A DNA stretch of 64,000 bases from Maricaulis maris. Lineage in GTDB: Bacteria; Pseudomonadota; Alphaproteobacteria; Caulobacterales; Maricaulaceae. Location: NCBI RefSeq assembly GCF_003634045.1, contig NZ_RBIM01000008.1, positions 114,029 through 178,028 of the forward strand, written 5' to 3'. A model generated the notes under the pieces. That model was not told the origin of the DNA. It saw only the letters and a program-made list of their open reading frames with translations, and made no database searches. A program made the translations under genes and the position numbers. The stretch's first letter is position 1. Every line of letters begins with the position of its first letter. Positions 28,004 through 36,719 of this stretch are shown here, piece after piece.

Positions 28004-28028
28004 AAATCAGGGCTTATCGCCCTGATTT
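28004..28028 (+). promoter_or_regulatory. Perfect inverted repeat in the phytase leader
   Basis: Arms AAATCAGGGC and GCCCTGATTT with a five-base loop form a perfect 10-bp stem 40 bases before the phytase ATG. It may be a leader hairpin or an operator. It is not a clear terminator because only three T residues follow. Confidence 0.4.
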
Positions 28029-28068
28029 CCCCGTGTTATCGGCGCCTGTTGCCGACCGGAGACATGTC

Positions 28069-29106
28069 ATGAAAAACCTGCTTGGACTACTCGCTGGCGC
28101 CAGTGCCTTGGCCGCCTGCAGCCAGGGGCTGCCACCGGTCGCGATCGAGGCGAGCGTTGAAACCGCCAGTGTCGCGGGCACGGGTGATGCCGCCGATGAT
28201 CCGGCCGTCTGGGTTGCCGCCAATCCGGCCGAAAGCCTGATCTTCGGCACTGACAAGGACAATGGCGTCTACGTCTACACGATGACCGGTGCGGAGCACG
28301 CCTATCTGCCCGAGGGGCGGCTCAACAATGTCGATGTCCGTTACGGTTTTGACCTTGGCGACCGCGTGGTCGATATCGCGGCGGCTTCGGACCGGTCCAA
28401 TGGCGGTATCGCCTTCTTCTTCATCGATCCCGAGACCCGAGATGTCAGCTATGTCGGTGCGGTGACGGTTGCGAATGTGACCGAGCCCTACGGTTTCTGC
28501 CTCTATCGCTCACCGGTCGACCAGGCGCTCTATGCCTTCCTCTCCGACAAGGAGCCGGGCACGTTCGTCCAGTATGCGCTGGGCTGGGATGGCGCCATGG
28601 TCACGACGCAAGAAGTTCGCCGGGTCACGCTGGGAACAATCGCCGAGGGCTGTGTTGCCGATGACCGCACCGGCCAGCTCTACATGAATGAGGAAAATGT
28701 CGGCGTCTGGACCATGGGTGCCGAGCCCACTGACCCTGCCGAGCCGCAGCCGATCGCCGCGACCGACGGTCGTGAAATCACTGCCGATGCCGAAGGCGCG
28801 GCCCTGCTGCCGCGAGGCGAGACCGGCGGCTGGCTGGTCGTCTCCAGCCAGGGCGACAATACTTATGCCGTCTATGAGCTGGAGAGCCATGCCTTCGTGA
28901 CGCGCCTGCAGATTGTCGACGCCGCGATTGACGGGGTCACCCATACGGACGGGCTTGATATCTCCGCCGCCAATCTCGGCCCGGATTTTCCGGCCGGTGT
29001 GCTGGTGGTGCAGGATGACGAGAATGATACGGGCGGCCAGAACTTCAAATTTGTCGACCTGCGCGCGGTGGTCGCGGCGATTGAGGCGGCAGCGCCAGCC
29101 GACTAG
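28069..29106 (+). CDS. Beta-propeller phytase, lipoprotein
   Basis: 345 residues. The N-terminus is a lipoprotein signal with lipobox ALAAC (Cys 17). The six-bladed propeller phytase signatures are DDPAVWVAANP, FGTDKDNGVYVY, RLNNVDVRYGF, GTIAEGCVADD, ADAEGAALLPRG and VLVVQDDEN, with the Asp/Glu residues that bind calcium and phytate. It hydrolyses inositol hexakisphosphate, releasing phosphate at the cell surface or periplasm. GGAGA precedes the ATG at 28069. Divergent to it is a TonB receptor, a pairing seen in other marine alphaproteobacteria. A small unknown gene follows after 9 bp. Confidence 0.93.
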   Translation: MKNLLGLLAGASALAACSQGLPPVAIEASVETASVAGTGDAADDPAVWVAANPAESLIFGTDKDNGVYVYTMTGAEHAYLPEGRLNNVDVRYGFDLGDRVVDIAAASDRSNGGIAFFFIDPETRDVSYVGAVTVANVTEPYGFCLYRSPVDQALYAFLSDKEPGTFVQYALGWDGAMVTTQEVRRVTLGTIAEGCVADDRTGQLYMNEENVGVWTMGAEPTDPAEPQPIAATDGREITADAEGAALLPRGETGGWLVVSSQGDNTYAVYELESHAFVTRLQIVDAAIDGVTHTDGLDISAANLGPDFPAGVLVVQDDENDTGGQNFKFVDLRAVVAAIEAAAPAD

Positions 29107-29115
29107 GATTTCGGG

Positions 29116-29415
29116 ATGGCTCTACTCGTCCCGATCGTTCTCGTTGCCATCCTCCTGTTTCTCGCCTTGCGCTATCGGTCGCGCGATGGCGGGCTGAGAG
29201 CCTGTCTTTGGCGCCTCGAGCAATCCCTGGTCGGCGCGCTTGAAAACGGGACAGTGGCCGCGGCCTTGCCAGCTGATCTGACGGCTTTGCAAGAGGCGCC
29301 GGAGCATCTTTATCGCTTGCTCGTCGAGGCGTTGACGCGCGATGACCGGGAGACCCGTTTGCGCGCCCTCGCGGCGATCCGAGAGTATCGCGATTTTCGC
29401 GGCTGGAAGGCGTGA
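29116..29415 (+). CDS. Small membrane-anchored hypothetical protein
   Basis: 99 residues: one N-terminal hydrophobic segment (about 3-18) then a cytoplasmic-looking helical domain (LRACLWRLEQSLVGALENG, DDRETRLRALAAIREYRD). It starts 9 bp after the phytase stop and is probably co-transcribed. Not recognised. Confidence 0.55.
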   Translation: MALLVPIVLVAILLFLALRYRSRDGGLRACLWRLEQSLVGALENGTVAAALPADLTALQEAPEHLYRLLVEALTRDDRETRLRALAAIREYRDFRGWKA

Positions 29416-29467
29416 GCGCGGCAGGTGTGAGGATTGTCATCCGCCGACCGGTGGCTAGACTCACGCG

Positions 29468-30580
29468 ATGACCCTGCTTGCCGTCAACCTGCTGCAATTT
29501 GCCCTGATCGCGGTCGCCGGCCTCGGCTTCGTCCTCACGGTGACCCGGCCGCGCCTTCGTGTGGTGTCGGCGCTGCTGGCAATGTCAGCGACCTGGATGG
29601 TCTTCAACTTCCTTGAGGAGACGGCCGGCTTTCGCGATATCTGGCTGGTCACGCCTGCCTTCCGCCTCGCCTATCCGCCGCTGGTCTATCTTCTTGCCCG
29701 CGGCGTGATGATGTCCGGACCGGCCTTGCGCTGGCGCGACTGGCCGCATGCCGTGCCGTTTCTGCTTGCACTGGCCCTGACGCCACAGATCGGGCTTGTT
29801 GAACACGGTGCCCGGATCAGCCTATTTGCCTATTCCGCTGCGACGCTGCTGCTGATCCGTCGTTTTCACCGCGCCACCCGGGACATGCGTTCGGATGCCC
29901 GGACCATCCAGCTCAACTGGATGGTCGCGATGATCGCTTTTTACGTCATCGACGGCGTGTTCGACATTTTGCGCATGGACGCGCATTGGCTGCATCCTTA
30001 CTGGCCCTGGCTGGGCACATCGTCGGCCTATGTTTTCCAGATTGCCGTGTCGCTGGTTTTTGTTTGCGTGCTGGTTGTTCTGGCTGTGCAGCATGGTCGC
30101 CTGTTCTCGGGCCTCGACGAGGGGGCCCTGGACGCTTGGGCCGAAGGGCGCGCTTCAACTCGATCTTCCGATGATACAGCCATGGCCAGCACGGCGGCGA
30201 TTGCCGATTTCAAGCGTGTCGAGACGGCGGTCTGCGATGAGGCGCTCTATACCGAACCGCGCTTGACACGGCAGGAGGTTGCGGCGGCCTCCGGCCTCAC
30301 CGAGCGGGCCGTGACCCTGGCTATCAAGTCGGCGACGGGCCGGAATTTCAACGACTATATCAACTCGCTCCGGATCGAGGATGTGTGCGCGATGATGCGG
30401 GAGGATGCCCGCACCGGGACCCGCCAGCGTGTGATTGATCTCGCCTTCACGGCCGGCTTCAGCTCCAAGTCCGTCTTCAACGCCGTCTTCAAGCGCGAGA
30501 CCGGCAAGACACCATCGGCCTTTCTGGCTGCCCTCAACGCCCCGCCGGCCAGTCCGAAATCCGGTCCGGCGGCCAGCTGA
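29468..30580 (+). CDS. AraC-family regulator with N-terminal seven-segment membrane domain
   Basis: 370 residues. Residues 1-215 contain about seven hydrophobic segments like a 7TM receptor; from about 270 onward an AraC/XylS DNA-binding domain follows: TRQEVAAASGLTERAVTLAIKSATGRNFNDYINSLRIEDV, then RVIDLAFTAGFSSKSVFNAVFKRETGKTPSAFL with the two helix-turn-helix motifs. Regulators of this design sense an envelope or lipophilic signal directly. No ribosome binding site is evident. The amidohydrolase gene 88 bp downstream is a plausible target. Confidence 0.9.
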   Translation: MTLLAVNLLQFALIAVAGLGFVLTVTRPRLRVVSALLAMSATWMVFNFLEETAGFRDIWLVTPAFRLAYPPLVYLLARGVMMSGPALRWRDWPHAVPFLLALALTPQIGLVEHGARISLFAYSAATLLLIRRFHRATRDMRSDARTIQLNWMVAMIAFYVIDGVFDILRMDAHWLHPYWPWLGTSSAYVFQIAVSLVFVCVLVVLAVQHGRLFSGLDEGALDAWAEGRASTRSSDDTAMASTAAIADFKRVETAVCDEALYTEPRLTRQEVAAASGLTERAVTLAIKSATGRNFNDYINSLRIEDVCAMMREDARTGTRQRVIDLAFTAGFSSKSVFNAVFKRETGKTPSAFLAALNAPPASPKSGPAAS

Positions 30581-30668
30581 CGTATTCCGCACGTCCGGAA
30601 TCCGGATATCGGGCGATCTGTCGGGACGCCCGTGATCCTGTCCTTCCGTCAGCAATCGGGAGACAGAC

Positions 30669-32081
30669 ATGCTTCGACTTTTCATGGCCCTCGGCCTTCT
30701 GCTCAGTATCGCCGCTGCGGTGTTGGTCGCCTGGGCGCATCAATTACCGGCGGCCATGCATCCGGATCGCGACGCGCCGCGATCCTATCTGATCACCAAT
30801 GCCAGCCTGCTCGACCCGGCGACCGACCGCGTGCAGGCGGACGGGCATGTCCTGGTGGTCGACGGGCGGATCGAACGCGTCGGGACGGGCGCCCTGCCGG
30901 CCCGGCCCGACGGCGTCGAGCTGATTGATGCGGGGGGACGCGTCCTGATGCCGGGTCTGGTCGATGTGCATGTCCATGTGTTTGACGAGACAGATCTGGC
31001 GGCGGGCCTGGCGCGCGGCGTCACCACGGTGCGCAATATGGGCGGCTTTCCCTTCCACCTGCCGCTCGCCTCCCGCATCGAACGGGGCGAAATCCTGGGG
31101 CCGCGCCTCATGACGACCGGTCCGATCCTCAATGAGGTCGGCGGTCGCAATGGCAATGCCCTGCATGAAGCGGTCGACGGTGCCGAGGAGGCGCGGGCGA
31201 GCGTGCGTCGGCAATACGCCGCCGGCTTTCGCCACCTCAAACTCTATTCCAACCTGTCCCGGGAAAGCTTCGCGGCCATTCGTGATGAGGCAACCGGTCT
31301 GGGCATGACGATGAGCGGGCACCCGGTCGAGGGCACCGAGGCCGATCCGGTCGACTTTGCAGCCTCGCTGGATGCCGGTTTCCGGACGCTCGAACACACC
31401 GAGTCGATCGTCTGGTATGCGTTGAATGACGAGATGGACCCGGCGGGCGTGCGCCGGCTGGCCGAGCAGATCGCCGCCTCCGGTACAATGATCGACCCGA
31501 CCCTGGTCGTGCATGAAAACCTGGCCCGGATCGTCGAGACCGGCGGTGCCCATATCACCCGCCCGGTCATGGCGAGCTATAATCCGGTGATCGCCGGCTT
31601 CGAGCAGGACAATTTCGAATTCTGGGCGCAATATCCGCATGATGACCGTACCCGCATGCAGGCCTTCTATGTCGAGTTCACCGGCGCCCTGCACGAAGCC
31701 GGCGTGCCGCTGACAGTCGGGACGGATTCCGGTGTGATGGTGACGCCGCACGGGGTCTCGACCGTGCGTGAGATGGAGATCCTGGTCGATGCCGGTCTGA
31801 CCCCGATGGAAGCCATCCGGGCTGCGACGCTGAACGGCGCGCAGGCGCTGGGGCTGGAGGGCGAGGTCGGATGCCTGGCGCCGGGCTGTGCCGCCGACCT
31901 CATCCTGCTCAACGGTGATCCGGCACAGGATATCGCCCGGCTCTACGAGATCGAGGCCGTGATGCGCGATGGCCGTTGGCTGGATCGCGACGCGCTGGCG
32001 GCGCTCGAAGAGGCGGGGCATCATCCCTCAACCCTTCGCACCTGGTGGCGTCTGGGGCAGCACACCCGGGCGATCGGCTGA
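30669..32081 (+). CDS. Metal-dependent amidohydrolase, imidazolonepropionase-like, exported or anchored
   Basis: 470 residues. An N-terminal hydrophobic segment (about 3-22) suggests membrane anchoring or export. The TIM-barrel amidohydrolase shows PGLVDVHVHV (first metal His pair), RHLKLYS with the carboxylated or metal-bridging Lys region, MSGHPVE, RTLEHTES and TDSGVMVTPHG (the metal Asp). Related enzymes include prolidase-like and organophosphate-acting members; the substrate is unknown. The gene is followed by a hairpin terminator shared with the convergent etf operon. Confidence 0.88.
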   Translation: MLRLFMALGLLLSIAAAVLVAWAHQLPAAMHPDRDAPRSYLITNASLLDPATDRVQADGHVLVVDGRIERVGTGALPARPDGVELIDAGGRVLMPGLVDVHVHVFDETDLAAGLARGVTTVRNMGGFPFHLPLASRIERGEILGPRLMTTGPILNEVGGRNGNALHEAVDGAEEARASVRRQYAAGFRHLKLYSNLSRESFAAIRDEATGLGMTMSGHPVEGTEADPVDFAASLDAGFRTLEHTESIVWYALNDEMDPAGVRRLAEQIAASGTMIDPTLVVHENLARIVETGGAHITRPVMASYNPVIAGFEQDNFEFWAQYPHDDRTRMQAFYVEFTGALHEAGVPLTVGTDSGVMVTPHGVSTVREMEILVDAGLTPMEAIRAATLNGAQALGLEGEVGCLAPGCAADLILLNGDPAQDIARLYEIEAVMRDGRWLDRDALAALEEAGHHPSTLRTWWRLGQHTRAIG

Positions 32082-32099
32082 CATCTGGCCGACAAGAAA

Positions 32100-32126
32100 A
32101 AGGCCCGGCTGAACCAGCCGGGCCTT
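32100..32126. terminator. Intrinsic terminator between amidohydrolase and etfA
   Basis: AAGGCCCGGCT and AGCCGGGCCTT form an 11-bp perfect stem with a five-base loop. On the minus strand it is followed by TTTTCTT, so it ends the etfB-etfA transcript; in the other direction the tail is weaker. Confidence 0.8.
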
Positions 32127-32149
32127 GATCATTTCAATGCGGCGTCAGC

Positions 32150-33079
32150 CTAGCCGAGCGCGGCGTCGAGCTCGGGCAGGGCGTTGAAAAGGTCCGCGAC
32201 CAGGCCGTAATCGGCGACCTGGAAGATCGGCGCTTCCTCGTCCTTGTTGATGGCGACGATGACCTTGCTATCCTTCATGCCGGCGAGGTGCTGGATGGCA
32301 CCGGAAATGCCGACGGCAATGTAGAGCTCGGGCGCGACGACCTTGCCGGTCTGGCCGACCTGGTAATCATTCGGGACATAGCCGGCATCGACGGCGGCGC
32401 GCGAGGCACCGACGGCGGCGCCCAGCTTGTCGGCGATCTTGTCGAGCAGGTGGAAATTGTCACCGGACTGCATGCCGCGGCCGCCGGAGATGACGATCTT
32501 GGCGGCGGTCAGTTCCGGACGGTCCGACTTGGACAGCTCTTCGGACACAAATTCCGACTTGAACGGGCCGGAGGCGGCACCGAGATCCTCGATGCTGGCC
32601 GAGCCGCCATCGCCGGCCTTTTCAAAGGTGGTCGGGCGGACGGTGATGACTTTCTTCGCGTCGGAAGACTTCACCGTCATCATCGCATTGCCGGCATAGA
32701 CCGGGCGGATGAAGGTGTCCGGGGCTTCGACGGCGGAGATTTCCGAGATCTGCATCACGTCGAGCTTGGCGGCGACGCGCGGCATGAAATTCTTGCCGGA
32801 GGTGGTCGCAGCCGCGAGCACGGCGTCGTAATCCGCCATCAGCGGCGTGACGAGCGCGTCCATGGCTTCCGCCGTCGGCTTGGCGAGGACGTCGCTCTCG
32901 GCGTGCAACACCTTGGCGACACCGTCCAGCTTGGCAGCGGCATCGGCCACGGCCTGGGCGCCGGAACCGGCGACGAGGACGTGGATGTCGCCACCCAGGC
33001 CCTTGGCCGCCGTGACGACCGCGCGGGTCGCGTCATTCAGCGTGGCATTGTCATGTTCGGCGATAACGAGAACAGCCAT
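32150..33079 (-). CDS. etfA: Electron transfer flavoprotein, alpha subunit
   Basis: 309 residues. The C-terminal FAD domain carries [46 protein letters not shown] and [24 protein letters not shown], all standard EtfA signatures. It accepts electrons from acyl-CoA and other dehydrogenases and passes them to ETF-ubiquinone oxidoreductase. It starts 2 bp after etfB. Length is normal. Confidence 0.96.
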   Translation of the reverse strand: MAVLVIAEHDNATLNDATRAVVTAAKGLGGDIHVLVAGSGAQAVADAAAKLDGVAKVLHAESDVLAKPTAEAMDALVTPLMADYDAVLAAATTSGKNFMPRVAAKLDVMQISEISAVEAPDTFIRPVYAGNAMMTVKSSDAKKVITVRPTTFEKAGDGGSASIEDLGAASGPFKSEFVSEELSKSDRPELTAAKIVISGGRGMQSGDNFHLLDKIADKLGAAVGASRAAVDAGYVPNDYQVGQTGKVVAPELYIAVGISGAIQHLAGMKDSKVIVAINKDEEAPIFQVADYGLVADLFNALPELDAALG

Positions 33080-33081
33080 GA

Positions 33082-33831
33082 TCAGATCACTCCCGCTTCA
33101 TTTTTCAGCTTATCGACCAGTTCGGCAACGCTTTCGACCTTGATGCCGGCTTCGCGCTTGGGCGGCTCGGTGACCTTCAAAACGCTCAGGCGCGGCGCGG
33201 TGTCGACGCCGTAATCGGCCGGAGCCTTGGTGTCGATCGGCTTGCGCTTGGCCTTCATGATGTTCGGCAGCGAGGCATAACGCGGCTCGTTGAGGCGCAG
33301 ATCGGTGGTGACCACGGCAGGCAGGGTGAGCGACAGGGTCTGCAGGCCGCCATCGATTTCACGCGTGACCTTGGCCTTGCCGTCGGCAATCTCGACTTCC
33401 GAGGCGAAGGTGCCTTGCGGCCAGTCGAGCAGGGCGGCCAGCATCTGGCCGGTCTGGTTGTTGTCGCCGTCAATGGCCTGCTTGCCGAGCAGCACGATTT
33501 CCGGGCTCTCCTCGTCGACCACGGCCTTCAGGAGTTTGGCGACGGCGAGCGGTTCGACCGCATCATCGGTCTGGATCAGGATGCCGCGATCAGCGCCCAT
33601 GGCGAGGGCCGTGCGGATCGTTTCCTGGGCCTGTGCCGGGCCGATCGAGACCACGATGATCTCTTCGGCCACGCCCTTTTCCTTGAGACGGATCGCTTCT
33701 TCGACCGCGATCTCGCAGAACGGGTTCATGGACATTTTGACATTCGCGAGGTCGACGCCCGTTTGGTCGGGCTTGACGCGGACCTTCACGTTGTAATCGA
33801 CGACCCGTTTGACGGGGACGAGAATCTTCAT
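33082..33831 (-). CDS. etfB: Electron transfer flavoprotein, beta subunit
   Basis: 249 residues starting [20 protein letters not shown], the family start; an open frame extends upstream but has no similarity there. [37 protein letters not shown] and [22 protein letters not shown] are EtfB hallmarks, with the AMP-binding loop. GGAG lies seven bases before the ATG. First gene of the etfBA operon. Confidence 0.96.
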   Translation of the reverse strand: MKILVPVKRVVDYNVKVRVKPDQTGVDLANVKMSMNPFCEIAVEEAIRLKEKGVAEEIIVVSIGPAQAQETIRTALAMGADRGILIQTDDAVEPLAVAKLLKAVVDEESPEIVLLGKQAIDGDNNQTGQMLAALLDWPQGTFASEVEIADGKAKVTREIDGGLQTLSLTLPAVVTTDLRLNEPRYASLPNIMKAKRKPIDTKAPADYGVDTAPRLSVLKVTEPPKREAGIKVESVAELVDKLKNEAGVI

Positions 33832-34128
33832 GCTGGGGCTCCGGTTGGCCGCGCGCGGAAATAAGGTTCGCGCACCTGACAAGAATAGGCCGGAAACCTG
33901 CCTTCGCCGGTACGGTAAGTCAATGCATCCAGCTGGCTTACGCCAGCGTCAATTCGCAGTTGCGGTATTGTCGGTATGGCGAGTGGGTCAGCGAAGTTAT
34001 GGTCTCTATGGTTATGTCTGATGCAATTCGACGCAGCGCCGCGCTGCCGGTACCGGGCAAATTTAGAGTTACGGGTACGTTTTGGCGGCGAGGGGTGGTG
34101 CGACGGTCGGGATCCTGTGGCCGGTGCA
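33832..34128. other. Intergenic region upstream of etfB, no gene seen
   Basis: About 297 bp between etfB and the 3' end of the HAAS-type gene, both on the minus strand. It should hold the etfBA promoter. Codon structure is lacking in all frames, and no clear terminator was seen for the gene ending at 34129 or starting at 33831. Confidence 0.4.
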
Positions 34129-34680
34129 CTAGGGCCGCATCCATCGCGAGACGGGTCCGCGCGGGCTCAGGGCGAGGCGCCACAATCCGTAGATTGCGGC
34201 GATCAGGACAGCATTGACGAGGAGCATGACCGGGATGAAGGCGGCGCCCAGCGCTTCGCGCGCGCCGGGCTGGACTTCGTAGGACAGGGTCAGTCCGACT
34301 TCGTCGGGGTAGAGCCAGAGCCCGACGCCGTCAGGATTGAAAATCTCCATCACCGCCATGTGAAAGAAGACCAGCACCATGAGGCCGGTCGCGCCGATCA
34401 CCATGATGGCAAGATAGTGCACCAAATGCGCGACCGGCTGACGCCAGGCCGGCGGCGGGGCCGGCAGGTCTCCGAAACCGGCAATGGCATCGGCCAGTTG
34501 CCCGGCTTCGGTCTCGGCGGTGGTCTCGCCCATCGCCTCGCGCATATGGGCGGCGGCCTCGGCCCGGGCTTCGGCCCGTTCGTCCGGGCCGAGGGTCCGG
34601 TTGGACCAGTCCAGCCGTTTGAGGAAGCGCCGCCAAAGGGTGCGGGCGGCCTCGGTGACGAGAACGAGATCGGTCGTCAT
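34129..34680 (-). CDS. PadR-partner membrane protein (HAAS-like domain)
   Basis: 183 residues from the ATG at 34680, which overlaps the padR stop as ATGA. The N-terminal 60-70 residues are helical and charged (RRFLKRLDWSNRTLGPDERAE, HMREAMGET), like the HAAS/DUF1700 domain often encoded next to PadR regulators. Two hydrophobic segments follow (about 90-113 and 148-168). Such proteins may act as membrane partners of PadR-controlled systems. The exact family is uncertain. Confidence 0.65.
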   Translation of the reverse strand: MTTDLVLVTEAARTLWRRFLKRLDWSNRTLGPDERAEARAEAAAHMREAMGETTAETEAGQLADAIAGFGDLPAPPPAWRQPVAHLVHYLAIMVIGATGLMVLVFFHMAVMEIFNPDGVGLWLYPDEVGLTLSYEVQPGAREALGAAFIPVMLLVNAVLIAAIYGLWRLALSPRGPVSRWMRP

Positions 34681-35036
34681 GCGGTGTCTCCCTGGGCATC
34701 GAGCACTTCGCCCATCCGTGTCCAGACCGCGCGCATGCGGGCCAGCGCCGCGGCGCCGCGGTCGGTAATCGTATAGTATTTGCGGGGTGCGCCGGTCTCT
34801 TCGGCAACCCATTCGGCGGTCACCAGCCCGTCCTTTTTCATCCGCGACAAGACCGGATAGACGGTGCCCTCGGCCAGATTTTCAAAGCCGGGCGCGTGCT
34901 TGAGGCTGGCCACGATCTGATAGCCATAGGCCCGGCCAGCGCTGACCCGAGCGAGCAACAACATCTCGAAATACCCTTTACGGGCCTGGGAAATCCAGCG
35001 TTCGAGCACGTCGTCATTGTCTGTCTTGCCGACCAT
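34677..35036 (-). CDS. PadR-family transcriptional regulator
   Basis: 119 residues: winged helix with KGYFEMLLLARVSAGRAYGYQIVASL, NLAEGTVYPVLSRMKKDGLVTAEW and GAPRKYYTITDRGAAAL, the canonical PadR blocks, plus a short C-terminal helix for dimerisation. It is overlapped by the downstream HAAS-like gene and divergent from a serine hydrolase, so it probably represses both from the intergenic operator-rich region. Confidence 0.92.
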   Translation of the reverse strand: MVGKTDNDDVLERWISQARKGYFEMLLLARVSAGRAYGYQIVASLKHAPGFENLAEGTVYPVLSRMKKDGLVTAEWVAEETGAPRKYYTITDRGAAALARMRAVWTRMGEVLDAQGDTA

Positions 35037-35064
35037 TCACGCCTCATGTTTCCGAGTCGTTATC

Positions 35065-35109
35065 GGTATACCTTGTATTTGGTCATGGCAATATATATAG
35101 CAATACATA
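35065..35109. promoter_or_regulatory. Operator-like repeats between padR and the serine hydrolase
   Basis: GGTATACC at 35065-35072 is a perfect palindrome; GCAATATATATA at 35088-35099 and GCAATACATA at 35100-35109 form a 12-bp-spaced direct repeat. The stretch is far more A/T-rich than its surroundings and lies in the 103-bp divergent promoter, a likely PadR binding region. Confidence 0.45.
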
Positions 35110-35139
35110 GTACATGGTTATGGATGGGAAATTGGAACG

Positions 35140-36654
35140 ATGAGACCTCTCACCTTGGTCCGCCTGTTTTGCGGCTTGGCCGCGCTGGCCTGGATCTACG
35201 CAGTTGCCACGGATATGCGCGTCTTCACCGGCATTGATCCCGAAGCGTCATCGGCTAAAATGGCGACGCAGCTCGACAGCGTGCTCGATCGGGCCATGCA
35301 GGACTACTCGATCGCCGGCGTCGCAGCCGGGGCCTTGCGTGATGGCGAGGTCATCTGGTCGGCCCGCCGGGGCCAGGCGCTTGCCGACGGCACGCCGGTC
35401 ACGGGGCGGACCGCGTTCAATCTCGGCTCGATTTCCAAACCGGCAACGGTCTGGGCCGTTCTGACGCTGGCGCGGGATGGCCGTATCGAGCTGGATGCGC
35501 CGGTCCAGCCCTATCTGACCCGCTTCACCCTGCCCGAGGGTGAGTTCGACGCCAGCGGCGTGACCGTGCGCCGCCTGCTGCAGCATGTCGCCGGTATCAA
35601 TGTCCACGGCTATGGCGGCTATGGCAGCCACGAAGACCAGCCTGCCGATATTGTCGAGCTGTCACAGACATTCGAGCCGCTTGAAATCATACGCGAACCG
35701 GGCAGCCAGCCGCGTTATTCCGGTGGCGGCTATGTGTTGCTGCAAATGATGATCGAGGATGTGAGCGGGCAGGGGTTTGATGCCTATGTGCGCGAGCATG
35801 TCTTTGCGCCCCTGGGCATGGACGATAGCGGTTTCGTCGAAGCGGATCTGCCGGGCCGTTCGGCAGCATTCAATTATTATCGCCGCGAGATCGAGGATTT
35901 GCGCGATGTCGCTTCCGCTGCGGCGGGCGTCTACATGTCCGGTGACGACATGGAGCATTTTCTGCTCGCTCACCTGGATGGCGGGGGTGTGCTGTCAGAG
36001 GCCTGGCTCGACCAAGCGTTCGCGCCGTCCGAAGGAAGCCCCGCCATCGGCATGAGCTATACACGTCTGGAAACGCCGCGCGGCCTGCTGGTCGGGCATG
36101 GTGGAAACAATTCCAGCTGGAACGCCCGGATCTATATCCGCCCGGAAACCGGCGACGGCTTCTACTTCATGACCAATGCAACATCGGGCGCCCAGCTCGA
36201 TTTCGACCTCAGCTGCACCTGGTTGTCAGCAGCGCGGGAAATGCCGGTGGATGACGTGTGCGAAGAAGCTCTCGAGCTGACCCGCCAGATCAGCCTGGCA
36301 GCCGCGATCACCGGTGTCGTGGCGATCCTGGTCACCTACTGGCTGATTGCGGGCATCGCGGCGGGGCGACGCAAACTCAGCTGGCCGCCGCGCGGACGCG
36401 GTCCCTTGCGGCTGACGGGCCGGCTTGTGTTGAGTGCGTTCTTCACTGTCGCGGCCGCCATGTCTGCCTGGCTATTTTACACGAATTCCGTGATGTGGCG
36501 CACCGAGGTCATCTTTATCGATGAGATGCCAATCGATGAATTCGAGCATTTGCTTCCGGCGATCCTGGCGGTGCTGACCGGTCTGGCATTGAGCTTTTTC
36601 TCCAGCCCGATGCGTCAGGCGGGGCCGGCCGCGCCCGACGTGCGAAACCGCTAA
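35140..36654 (+). CDS. Serine hydrolase (beta-lactamase class C family) with C-terminal membrane segments
   Basis: 504 residues. N-terminal anchor or signal segment (about 5-25). The catalytic SxxK is SISK in FNLGSISKPATVWAV; the second motif is YSGGGY (YxG-type in place of YxN), and HGGNNSSW acts as the third (KTG-equivalent HGG). After about residue 375 there are three hydrophobic segments. Such proteins are peptidases or esterases acting in the periplasm; beta-lactam hydrolysis is not implied. It is divergent from padR, which likely controls it. Confidence 0.88.
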   Translation: MRPLTLVRLFCGLAALAWIYAVATDMRVFTGIDPEASSAKMATQLDSVLDRAMQDYSIAGVAAGALRDGEVIWSARRGQALADGTPVTGRTAFNLGSISKPATVWAVLTLARDGRIELDAPVQPYLTRFTLPEGEFDASGVTVRRLLQHVAGINVHGYGGYGSHEDQPADIVELSQTFEPLEIIREPGSQPRYSGGGYVLLQMMIEDVSGQGFDAYVREHVFAPLGMDDSGFVEADLPGRSAAFNYYRREIEDLRDVASAAAGVYMSGDDMEHFLLAHLDGGGVLSEAWLDQAFAPSEGSPAIGMSYTRLETPRGLLVGHGGNNSSWNARIYIRPETGDGFYFMTNATSGAQLDFDLSCTWLSAAREMPVDDVCEEALELTRQISLAAAITGVVAILVTYWLIAGIAAGRRKLSWPPRGRGPLRLTGRLVLSAFFTVAAAMSAWLFYTNSVMWRTEVIFIDEMPIDEFEHLLPAILAVLTGLALSFFSSPMRQAGPAAPDVRNR

Positions 36655-36669
36655 TCGACACCGGATGTG

Positions 36670-36697
36670 GCAGACGCGCCGTGCCGGGCGCGTCTGC
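36670..36697. terminator. Bidirectional terminator-like hairpin
   Basis: GCAGACGCGCC and GGCGCGTCTGC form a perfect 11-bp stem with a six-base loop between the convergent serine hydrolase and yceI-like genes. No U-tract follows in either direction. Confidence 0.6.
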
Positions 36698-36719
36698 CGA
36701 TCATCGGGTCAAAGCGGGG

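Noticed and set aside
30744..32024. 426-codon minus-strand frame opposite the amidohydrolase
   Set aside because: Shadow of a gene with complete metal-site motifs.
35140..36654. True beta-lactamase
   Set aside because: The motifs fit the broad serine-hydrolase family, with YxG and HGG instead of the lactamase YxN and KTG, and there is no AmpR-like neighbour.
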